A stretch of 10,807 bases of DNA. Origin: Acidaminococcaceae bacterium (GTDB lineage: Bacteria; Bacillota; Negativicutes; Acidaminococcales; Acidaminococcaceae). The notes below the pieces were generated by a model that worked only from the letters and a program-made list of their open reading frames with translations, was not told where the DNA came from and made no database searches. Numbering within the stretch: position 1 is the stretch's first letter; each line of letters starts with the position of its first letter. Below, one piece after another: positions 1-5,339 of this stretch. Location: positions 1-10,807 of the forward strand of contig JAKSOM010000025.1 in assembly GCA_024405585.1 (NCBI GenBank). Reading direction: 5' to 3'. The translations under genes and the position numbers were made by a program.

Positions 1-34
1 CCCCTGCTTCGCCAGCCCCCTCAAAGGGGGCATG
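1..34. repeat. GC-rich palindromic fragment at window edge
   Basis: A perfect 6-bp inverted repeat, GCCCCC at 15-20 and GGGGGC at 26-31 with a TCAAA loop, is preceded by a second small imperfect palindrome, CTGCTTCGCCAG at 4-15. It lies downstream of the tRNA terminator and has no coding potential. It resembles a short interspersed palindromic element cut by the window edge. No second copy is present in this window, so repetitiveness is an inference. A run of T on either side is lacking, so it is not a good terminator. Confidence 0.35.
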
Positions 35-56
35 AATTACAGTGAAGAGGCGGATG

Positions 57-90
57 TGAAAAGCGGGTTTGCGAAAACTCGCAAACCCGC
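57..90 (-). terminator. Rho-independent terminator of tRNA-Arg
   Basis: A perfect inverted repeat, arms 63-74 and 79-90 with a 4-nt loop, gives a 12-bp GC-rich stem. On the minus strand the stem is followed by TTTT at 62-59. It begins 10 bp downstream of the tRNA 3' end, so it is the natural end of the tRNA transcript and suggests that the tRNA is transcribed alone. Confidence 0.85.
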
Positions 91-99
91 ATAATTGCT

Positions 100-175
100 T
101 GGTACGCCTGAGAGGAATCGAACCTCCGCACACGGCTCCGGAGGCCGCTGCTCTAATCCACTGAGCTACAGGCGC
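100..175 (-). tRNA. tRNA-Arg (anticodon CCG)
   Basis: The minus strand folds into a complete cloverleaf. The acceptor stem is GCGCCTG (175-169) with CAGGCGT (110-104), with one G-T pair. The D stem is GCTC/GAGC, the anticodon stem GCGGC/GCCGT, and the T arm GGAGG-TTCGATT-CCTCT. The anticodon loop CTCCGGA (143-137) has CCG at 141-139, reading codon CGG. The discriminator base is A at 103, and CCA is encoded at 102-100. Total length is 76 nt including CCA. It has its own promoter and terminator on either side. Confidence 0.96.
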
Positions 176-188
176 TTAAAGTTTTTTT

Positions 189-217
189 ATTATACTACCT
201 TGCCGATTTTTTGGCAA
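189..217 (-). promoter_or_regulatory. Sigma-A promoter for tRNA-Arg
   Basis: On the minus strand, TTGCCA (217-212) and a perfect TATAAT (194-189) are separated by exactly 17 bp. The predicted transcription start near 182 leaves a leader of about 7 nt before the mature tRNA at 175. The promoter is interleaved with the plus-strand promoter described at 200-228. Confidence 0.8.
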
Positions 218-228
218 GGGGTTATAAT
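200..228 (+). promoter_or_regulatory. Sigma-A promoter for the CofE-like operon
   Basis: TTGCCG (200-205), a 17-bp spacer and a perfect TATAAT (223-228). The predicted start lies around 234-236, immediately before the ATG at 237, so the mRNA would be leaderless or nearly so. The -35 lies in one arm of a 7-bp inverted repeat (CCTTGCC 198-204 and GGCAAGG 213-219). The other arm holds the -35 of the divergent tRNA promoter. Confidence 0.72.
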
Positions 229-236
229 AAATAATT

Positions 237-878
237 ATGAGTTATGAAATTATTCCTATCAAAACAAATATTCTTACCCATCATGACGATATCGTAGATG
301 CCATCGTAAAATATGGCGGCGACAGTATCGGCCCTCATGATGTGGTTTGTGTGGCAGAAAGCGTAGTGGCCATTACCCAGGGAACCGCCCTGCGCTGCGA
401 CCAAATCAGGCCCGGTTTCTGGGCCTTTGCCATCAGCCGGCTTTTCCCTGCCAAGGGCAGCATTTCCAGCCCCTATTCCATGCAAATGCTGATGAATTAC
501 AGCGGCACATTGCGGGTAATGGCCGGCGTAGTGCTGGGTACCCTGGCCAAATGTGTTGGGGTGGCGGGGGTGTTCTACCGTACCGCCGGCTACCAGGCCC
601 GGCTGATTGACGATGTGACCGGTACCATGCCCCCCTTTGACAAGCATATTGTGCCCGGTCCGGAGGACCCTGTGGGCGTAAGCGAGAGAATCAAAGCCGC
701 CACCGGTGCCTTCGGCGCCTGTGTTGCAGATGTAAACGACCTGAAGCGGAGCCATATTCTGGGTACCAGTACCGGGGTGGACGGGGCTTTGGTGGCCCAA
801 ATCCTTATTGACAATCCTTTCGGCAACGACAGCCAGAAGACCCCCATCTGCATAATCAAGAACTATGTCAAGGAATAG
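237..878 (+). CDS. CofE-like (F420-0:gamma-glutamyl ligase family) protein
   Basis: A 213-residue cytosolic protein that resembles the F420-0:L-glutamate ligase (CofE/FbiB N-domain, COG1478/PF01996) family, whose characterised members add glutamate to F420 using GTP. Family-like features, in order: the start EIIPIKTNIL followed by DDI (4-19), VCVAESVVAITQG (37-49), a Gly/Ala-rich central stretch (92-118), DVNDL (165-169) leading to GVD (180-182), and DNPFG...TPICIIK (192-208). Length fits a single-domain member. The ATG at 237 is preferred because the conserved N-terminus starts at once. No Shine-Dalgarno lies at normal distance: an AAGGGG at 216-221 is 15 nt away and probably upstream of the transcript start. 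It is the first of three codirectional genes, with 15 bp to the next. No other F420 gene is in the window, so the true substrate is unknown; a paralogous amide ligase role is possible. Family assignment is from recalled motifs. Confidence 0.75.
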   Translation: MSYEIIPIKTNILTHHDDIVDAIVKYGGDSIGPHDVVCVAESVVAITQGTALRCDQIRPGFWAFAISRLFPAKGSISSPYSMQMLMNYSGTLRVMAGVVLGTLAKCVGVAGVFYRTAGYQARLIDDVTGTMPPFDKHIVPGPEDPVGVSERIKAATGAFGACVADVNDLKRSHILGTSTGVDGALVAQILIDNPFGNDSQKTPICIIKNYVKE

Positions 879-893
879 GGAGGGAAGGCAAGA

Positions 894-1364
894 ATGTTTA
901 TCGATCTTTTTTTCGGGGATGCCAAGTTGAAATTGGATGTGGCCAGCCACAGCAAACCGGTGGCAGTGCCGGGGGATTCCGCCCACAAAAACTTCGTACA
1001 GAATTACGAGGTCACCATCCCTTATAAAAATGTCGGCAGCCAGGAGCTGACGATTTTGGATGCCTGGGCCAGAGTGTATTTGCCCGACGAGCAATACGCC
1101 GAGCTGACCATCAGCCATCACCTCCAGGACTCCTCCAAGCCCCGCAAGGATGACTATTTTGAGGCCATGCTGATGCCTGCGGGCAAGGGCGGCCAACTGG
1201 TGCTGAAACTGCAGGTTATTGCCAGGAACTACACCGGTGCTGAGGATGAATTGGCCAAGGCCATTGCCGCTTGTCCTGAGTTTGATGTGGCCGTTTACGC
1301 CGAGTGCCGGGGCAGGGGCAGGATTTTTGTCGAGAAAGATATTTTTACACTGAAACTGAATTGA
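894..1364 (+). CDS. Hypothetical protein, beta-rich, unrecognised
   Basis: A 156-residue protein that I do not recognise. It has no signal peptide or membrane segment, so it is probably cytosolic. The sequence alternates hydrophobic and polar residues in several stretches (about 1-17, 36-66, 84-112, 127-155), as expected for a beta-sandwich. The segment around 39-50, EVTIPYKNVGSQ, resembles the strand pairs of Ig-like or LEA14-like folds only loosely. A strong Shine-Dalgarno, GGGAGGG at 878-884, sits 9 nt before the ATG and overlaps the stop of the upstream CofE-like gene, which supports both the start and co-transcription. Its stop TGA (1362-1364) overlaps the likely TTG start of the methyltransferase gene. 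No catalytic motif is evident; a binding or accessory role is only a guess. Confidence 0.85.
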   Translation: MFIDLFFGDAKLKLDVASHSKPVAVPGDSAHKNFVQNYEVTIPYKNVGSQELTILDAWARVYLPDEQYAELTISHHLQDSSKPRKDDYFEAMLMPAGKGGQLVLKLQVIARNYTGAEDELAKAIAACPEFDVAVYAECRGRGRIFVEKDIFTLKLN

Positions 1365-2443
1365 ATTTCGTATCGGAATCCCTTTCCGCCTGGGGACGAA
1401 TTGCAGCGGCGGCTGCCCAGGGCCAACCCGTAGTCATTTACGGCACCGGCAACGGGGCAGACAAGATTATAGATTTCTGTGAGAGAAAACATATAGCCGT
1501 GGCCGGTATTTTTGCCAGCGACGGCTTTTGTCATGGGAAATTGTTCCGGGGAATCAGGGTGGAAAGTTACGGCGACATCACGGCCCGACTGGGGCGGGAT
1601 TTTCTGTTGGTAATCGGTTTCGCTTCCGAATTGCCGGAGGTGCTGAACCGCTTCCGGGAACTGGACAAACTTCACCCCACTGTTGCCCCCCATCTGGGCC
1701 TTTATTGCGAAGAAAACCTTGATGGAGCATGGCTGGAACATTATGAGGGGGAATTGCGGGCCGCCCATGCCCTGCTGGGGGACGAACTCAGCCGAAAGGT
1801 TTTTCTGGATATGCTGAACTACAAGTTCAGCGGCCGGCTGCATTACCTGTTTGACCACGCCACCAAGCGGAAGGATGACCTGCGACTTTTGCAGCTGACG
1901 GAGCGGGAAACCTACTACGACCTGGGGGCCTATGACGGGGACACGGTCAAAGAATTTCTGCAGGCCACGGACAACCGCTACAGCCATATCGCAGCAGTGG
2001 AACCGGACGCAAAAAATTTCAGCAAATTGCAACTCTTTGCCGCCGCCCTTGATCCCACCAAAGTAACAACCGTCAATGCCGCTATTTGGCATGAGGAAGG
2101 AAATATCGCTTTTACCAACCAGAGCGGACGGGCCGCCCATATCAGCACCGGACAGAAAAGCGTACCCGTTGCCGCCACCACCATTGACCGGCTCAGCGCC
2201 GTTACCAGCACCTTTCCCAGTTATATCAAAATGGATTTGGAGGGTTGCGAAAAGGAGGCCCTGCAGGGCGGGGCTGTCACCATCAGACGGCATAAGCCCA
2301 AGTTGCTGCTGGCCGGCTATCACTACAACGAGGATTTGTTCAGAATTCCCCTTATCTTGAAAAAGTTGCGGCCTGATTATCAGATTTTCTTACGCAAACA
2401 TCCCTATGTGCCGGATTGGGAAATCAACTTCTTGGCAATATAA
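1361..2443 (+). CDS. FkbM family SAM-dependent methyltransferase
   Basis: About 360 residues if started at TTG 1361. The C-terminal half is an FkbM-type (Methyltransf_21) domain. Its SAM motif I is YYDLGAYDGDT (about 185-195), the acidic end of beta-2 is AVEPD (212-216), and the family hallmark IKMDLEGCEKEAL is at 289-301. FkbM enzymes O-methylate sugars or small molecules; the substrate here is unknown. The N-terminal region carries VVIYGTGNGADK (24-35), a Rossmann-like glycine motif as in sugar-modifying enzymes. Start choice: an open frame reaches GTG 1304, but that would overlap the previous gene by 61 bp without a ribosome binding site. TTG 1361 overlaps the upstream TGA (TTGA) and would be translationally coupled, although its Shine-Dalgarno is weak too. 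The gene is the last of the three-gene set and is followed by a strong terminator. Confidence 0.85.
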   Translation: MNFVSESLSAWGRIAAAAAQGQPVVIYGTGNGADKIIDFCERKHIAVAGIFASDGFCHGKLFRGIRVESYGDITARLGRDFLLVIGFASELPEVLNRFRELDKLHPTVAPHLGLYCEENLDGAWLEHYEGELRAAHALLGDELSRKVFLDMLNYKFSGRLHYLFDHATKRKDDLRLLQLTERETYYDLGAYDGDTVKEFLQATDNRYSHIAAVEPDAKNFSKLQLFAAALDPTKVTTVNAAIWHEEGNIAFTNQSGRAAHISTGQKSVPVAATTIDRLSAVTSTFPSYIKMDLEGCEKEALQGGAVTIRRHKPKLLLAGYHYNEDLFRIPLILKKLRPDYQIFLRKHPYVPDWEINFLAI

Positions 2444-2474
2444 AAATCCTGTGGACGAGCCACAGGATTTTTTT
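2442..2474. terminator. Bidirectional terminator between FkbM gene and gdhA
   Basis: A 13-bp perfect stem (2442-2454 with 2460-2472) encloses the loop ACGAG. It is flanked by T7 (2468-2474) on the plus strand and by five T on the minus strand (complement of A 2442-2446). It begins inside the methyltransferase stop codon and ends 12 bp from the gdhA stop, so it can terminate both converging transcripts. Confidence 0.92.
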
Positions 2475-2485
2475 GTGTAAAATTT

Positions 2486-3721
2486 TTAGTAAATGCCACG
2501 CATCTTCATCGGCATTGCCATCGCATTCAAAGCCACAATATACGCAGCCACACGCATGGTTACGCCATACTTCTTGGATGCCTCATAAACATTCTTAAAT
2601 GCTCGCTTCATCATCTCGGTCTGTTTTTCAACAACCTCTTCCTCACTCCAGAAGTAACGGTACAAATTCTGTACCCACTCGAAGTAAGAAACGGTAACAC
2701 CGCCACCGTTAGCCAGAATATCAGGCACAACAAAAATTCCTTTTTGTTCAAATACTGCATCTGCTTCCGGAGTGGTAGGACCGTTAGCGCCTTCAACAAT
2801 CATGGTTGCCTGCACCGCATCCGCATTTTCACCGGTCAGTTGCAGCTCCATAGCACAGGGTGCCAGAATAGTTACGGGCAATGCCAGCAACTCCGCATTG
2901 GTAATCTCTTTCGTGCCGGGGAAACCTACAACGGTCTTGTTGGCTGCCACATATTCGTCCAACGCCTCAAAGTCCAATCCGTCCTCACAATAGATGGCAC
3001 CCTTCACATCAGAAACTGCAACAACCTTGCAGCCGCGTTTTGCAAAAAGCTTGGCGGTCCAGCTGCCCACATTACCATAACCCTGAACGGCAACAGTTGC
3101 CTTCTCCGGATCAATGCCGTTAACATACATAGCTTCAAAAGCCGCAACAACAACACCCATACCGGTTGCCGCAGTACGGCCTTCGGAACCGCCCATGCCC
3201 AAAGGTTTGCCGGTGATGAAGCCAGGTTCATACTGATTCTTAATTTTGCTGTATTCATCCATCATCCAGGCCATAACCTGACCGTTGGTGTTCATGTCGG
3301 GAGCGGGAATATCCAGTTTCTCGCCGATACAGGGGGCAATACGGTCGATGTAACCACGGGTCATACGCTCCAGTTCGCCCTTGCTCATTTCCGCAGGATT
3401 ACAAATAATGCCGCCTTTGCCGCCACCGTAAGGCAGGCCGGCAACAGCACATTTGCAGGTCATCCAAAAACTAAGGGTTTTAACCTCATCCAAATTTACG
3501 CTGGGATGATAGCGCACTCCGCCCTTGGCAGGTCCCAACACAGTACTATGCTGGGCACGGTAACCGGTAAACACTTTCAGGGAACCGTCATCCATGCGCA
3601 CGGGAATATGAACTTCCAACACGCGCTCCGGTTCTGCAATGATGGCAGCAGCGCCCGGGTCTAATTTCATGGCCTTCTCAGCAGCAGCCATGGGGACTTT
3701 CGCCATATCAAATAAGTTCAT
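2486..3721 (-). CDS. gdhA: Glutamate dehydrogenase (Glu/Leu/Phe/Val family)
   Basis: A 411-residue cytosolic enzyme of the small hexameric class, interconverting glutamate with 2-oxoglutarate and ammonium using NAD(P). The substrate domain has GPAKGGVRYHP (63-73), the catalytic-lysine motif GLPYGGGKGG (95-104, Lys102) and PAPDMNT (139-145, Asp142). The dinucleotide fold has GYGNVG (214-219), with an aspartate at 238 at the end of the second strand, which favours NAD. EGANGPTT (310-317) and the C-terminal GGGVTVSYFEW (339-349) are typical. It is close to the Bacillus RocG/GudB type in length and motifs. The ATG at 3721 has an AAGGAG at 3735-3730, spaced 8 nt. It has its own promoter with an embedded inverted repeat and ends at the bidirectional terminator, so it is monocistronic. 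In glutamate-fermenting Acidaminococcaceae this enzyme starts the hydroxyglutarate pathway; that link is inferred here. NAD versus NADP is not settled by sequence. Confidence 0.96.
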   Translation of the reverse strand: MNLFDMAKVPMAAAEKAMKLDPGAAAIIAEPERVLEVHIPVRMDDGSLKVFTGYRAQHSTVLGPAKGGVRYHPSVNLDEVKTLSFWMTCKCAVAGLPYGGGKGGIICNPAEMSKGELERMTRGYIDRIAPCIGEKLDIPAPDMNTNGQVMAWMMDEYSKIKNQYEPGFITGKPLGMGGSEGRTAATGMGVVVAAFEAMYVNGIDPEKATVAVQGYGNVGSWTAKLFAKRGCKVVAVSDVKGAIYCEDGLDFEALDEYVAANKTVVGFPGTKEITNAELLALPVTILAPCAMELQLTGENADAVQATMIVEGANGPTTPEADAVFEQKGIFVVPDILANGGGVTVSYFEWVQNLYRYFWSEEEVVEKQTEMMKRAFKNVYEASKKYGVTMRVAAYIVALNAMAMPMKMRGIY

Positions 3722-3741
3722 AACATCATCTCCTTAAAAAA

Positions 3742-3772
3742 AAGTTGCCTAAATTATAATAATAGGCAACTT
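3742..3772 (-). promoter_or_regulatory. Candidate operator: inverted repeat around the gdhA -10
   Basis: A perfect 10-bp inverted repeat: AAGTTGCCTA at 3742-3751 and TAGGCAACTT at 3763-3772, with an 11-bp AT-rich spacer containing the gdhA -10. The arm centres are 21 bp apart, two helical turns, as expected for a dimeric regulator bound on one DNA face. On the minus strand it is followed by eight T (3743-3736), so if transcribed from further upstream it would also act as an intrinsic terminator or attenuator. Confidence 0.65.
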
Positions 3773-3781
3773 CCTTGTAAA
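3753..3781 (-). promoter_or_regulatory. Sigma-A promoter of gdhA
   Basis: On the minus strand, TTTACA (3781-3776), a 17-bp spacer and a perfect TATAAT (3758-3753). The start is predicted near 3746, giving a leader of about 25 nt containing the AAGGAG ribosome binding site. Confidence 0.75.
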
Positions 3782-3803
3782 GCAATAAATCAAGTGTATA
3801 CAG

Positions 3804-3849
3804 AATACCCCGCGTTTTGTAAATAACTTAACGAAATACCCTGTTTTGT
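3804..3849. repeat. Imperfect direct repeat upstream of gdhA promoter
   Basis: Two similar blocks, AATACCCCGCGTTTTGT (3804-3820) and AATACCCTGTTTTGT (3835-3849), lie about 30 bp apart, roughly -58 to -103 relative to the predicted gdhA start. They could be activator half-sites or chance. The rest of the 131-bp gap between gdhA and the HD gene, apart from promoter and operator, is AT-rich with no clear terminator for the HD gene. Confidence 0.3.
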
Positions 3850-3852
3850 TAC

Positions 3853-4953
3853 TCAGCCCTGCATAATGTCGGTGTAGAGTTTTCCGAAGTCAATCCCTTC
3901 AATAACCTTGCCCCGATATTGCTGTTCCAGGGCCCTGGCGGCACGCCGCATACTGTGGCTGGTAATGCCGCTTTCCTCGCTGAGTTTCACTTCCACATAA
4001 GCAGCGAGATTGTCGCAGGCCTTCATAACACTGTCCCCGGCAAAACCCTGGGTCAGCCGCAACATATCCGGACGCCATAATTCCGGCAACAGGGGCAATA
4101 TCTTCTGACAAATAAGTTCGTTCTCAATCTGCTTCAACACTTCGTCCAACCCGGCCACATTCCGCTTGATGGGACTCACAATGTCCCTGGTCAAGACCTC
4201 CGGCAAATCGTGGAACAAACCCTGCCAGAAATCTTCCATGGTTACACCATCATCCCGATTACGCTGCAGATTGCACATATAACCGAAAAGCGCCACAATC
4301 AAACTGTGTCCCAACACGCTGGTACTGGGCAACCTGGGAGATTGGGCCCAACGGCGCTGGTAACGGAGTTGCCCCGTAAGATCCACAAAATTCTTGGTGG
4401 GGCCGCGGAAAGTTATCTGTCTTACCCCCGCCAAATCAGCATGGCTCAGCAGCTCCGTCTCAATTTCCCCTTTGGTTTCCTCAATGCCGTACCTGCCCTC
4501 ATTCAGCCGGTAGATGATGGAAAATTCCCACTGGGTAGCCAGATAGTGGGCCGCCTTGACCAAACGCTTTTCCAAATCATTTTCCTGCCCGTCAAACCAC
4601 TTGGTCATCCTTGCCCTAAGACCCCTGTCCAAATCCGGAACCCTTAAATCCACCTGCTTATAGACCCAGGCATTCAACTCCTTGCCGCATTTATTGGCCA
4701 ATTCATGGAACACGGGAGGTTTGATGTCCGTCAAAAAGGAGCGGTGGATATATTCAAAAATCAGCCCTTCCACCAACACACGCCACTGAATCTTTGCCCC
4801 CGCATCCTCCTCGTGCCTGGCAAGGACATAAAGAATCATGGCCTTATGGGCCTGTTTGTCAAGTTCCGTAAAACCGTCCACACGAATATGGTCGTTCCAC
4901 CTTTGCATGGAGGCGGCCTCATAAAAAAACTCAACAATATTTTTCGTCAACAT
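3853..4953 (-). CDS. HD-domain protein, YfbR-like, with internal duplication
   Basis: A 366-residue cytosolic protein. The C-terminal half has a complete HD phosphohydrolase site of the YfbR 5'-deoxynucleotidase type: H216 in LGHSL, H248-D249 in LFHDLPEVLTRDI, P261/K263, and D314 in ACDNLAAYVEV. Such enzymes are metal-dependent and dephosphorylate deoxynucleoside monophosphates. The N-terminal half looks like a decayed copy: H36 (KQAHKA), H70-R71 (EYIHRSFLTDIKPP) and H136 (KAAHYLATQWEF), with the same 66-residue spacing between the second and last site. The metal-binding Asp residues are replaced by Arg71 and His136, so only the C-terminal site should be active. The total is about twice the length of YfbR (about 200 residues). 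ATG 4953 has a weak AGGTG at 4963-4959. It begins 12 bp after the rplQ terminator, with no clear promoter of its own. Substrate is inferred from the family only. Confidence 0.88.
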   Translation of the reverse strand: MLTKNIVEFFYEAASMQRWNDHIRVDGFTELDKQAHKAMILYVLARHEEDAGAKIQWRVLVEGLIFEYIHRSFLTDIKPPVFHELANKCGKELNAWVYKQVDLRVPDLDRGLRARMTKWFDGQENDLEKRLVKAAHYLATQWEFSIIYRLNEGRYGIEETKGEIETELLSHADLAGVRQITFRGPTKNFVDLTGQLRYQRRWAQSPRLPSTSVLGHSLIVALFGYMCNLQRNRDDGVTMEDFWQGLFHDLPEVLTRDIVSPIKRNVAGLDEVLKQIENELICQKILPLLPELWRPDMLRLTQGFAGDSVMKACDNLAAYVEVKLSEESGITSHSMRRAARALEQQYRGKVIEGIDFGKLYTDIMQG

Positions 4954-4965
4954 AATTGCACCTGC

Positions 4966-4993
4966 AAAAAAGCCGCGTCAAAACGCGGCTTTT
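4966..4993 (-). terminator. Rho-independent terminator after rplQ
   Basis: An 11-bp stem (4968-4978 with 4983-4993) with a 4-nt loop and core GCCGCGT/ACGCGGC. It is followed on the minus strand by six T (4971-4966). It starts 6 bp after the rplQ stop and closes the ribosomal operon. The following HD gene's ribosome binding site begins directly after the T-run, so partial readthrough may feed that gene. Confidence 0.88.
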
Positions 4994-4999
4994 CCCTTA

Positions 5000-5338
5000 T
5001 CAGATCAATTCGATGATAGCCATTTCGGCAGCATCACCACGACGGGGACCCTTGCGGTAAATGCGGGTGAACCCACCATGCCGCTCCTTGTACGTGGGAG
5101 CAATCTCTTCGAACAGCTTCCGTACAACCGCCTCGTCCTGAAGCTCGGCAATCGCCTGACGGCGTGCAGCCAAAGTGTTCTTCTGTGCCAAGGTAATCAT
5201 AGCGGCGCTATGTTTGGCAACTTCCTTCGCTTTAGTAATGGTCGTCTCAATGCGGCCATACCTGAAGAAAGAAACCAGAATGCTACGGAATAAGGCCTTG
5301 CGGTTGCCGCTGTTGCGGCCCAATTTTCTATAGAACAT
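5000..5338 (-). CDS. rplQ: 50S ribosomal protein bL17
   Basis: A 112-residue, basic bL17 located near the exit tunnel of the large subunit. The N-terminus YRKLGRNSGNRKALFR (3-18) and GRIETTITKAKE (28-39) match the family. The C-terminus holds the conserved ERHGGFTRIYRKGPRRGDAAEM segment, here noted by its GGFTRI and GPRRGD motifs, and ends AIIELI. Length is normal. ATG 5338 lies 1 nt after the rpoA stop. Its Shine-Dalgarno GAAGGAG (about 5357-5351) is inside the rpoA 3' end, indicating coupling. It is the last gene of the operon, followed by a terminator. Confidence 0.97.
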   Translation of the reverse strand: MFYRKLGRNSGNRKALFRSILVSFFRYGRIETTITKAKEVAKHSAAMITLAQKNTLAARRQAIAELQDEAVVRKLFEEIAPTYKERHGGFTRIYRKGPRRGDAAEMAIIELI

Positions 5339-5339
5339 T

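Noticed and set aside
222..1196. Long open frame on the minus strand (324 codons) antisense to the CofE-like and unknown genes
   Set aside because: It spans two well-supported plus-strand genes, including their ribosome binding site junction, has no recognisable motif, and arises from codon bias.
1295..2323. Long minus-strand open frame (342 codons) opposite the FkbM gene
   Set aside because: The plus-strand frame has clear methyltransferase motifs; the antisense translation is low-complexity and family-less.
2744..3664. Plus-strand open frame (306 codons) opposite gdhA
   Set aside because: gdhA motifs on the minus strand are unambiguous; the antisense product has no supporting features.
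198..3772. Shared operator between the tRNA/CofE-like promoter region and the gdhA promoter, since both inverted repeats contain TTGCC/GGCAA
   Set aside because: The gaps between the arms differ (8 against 15 bp between TTGCC and GGCAA) and the first is explained by two -35 hexamers.
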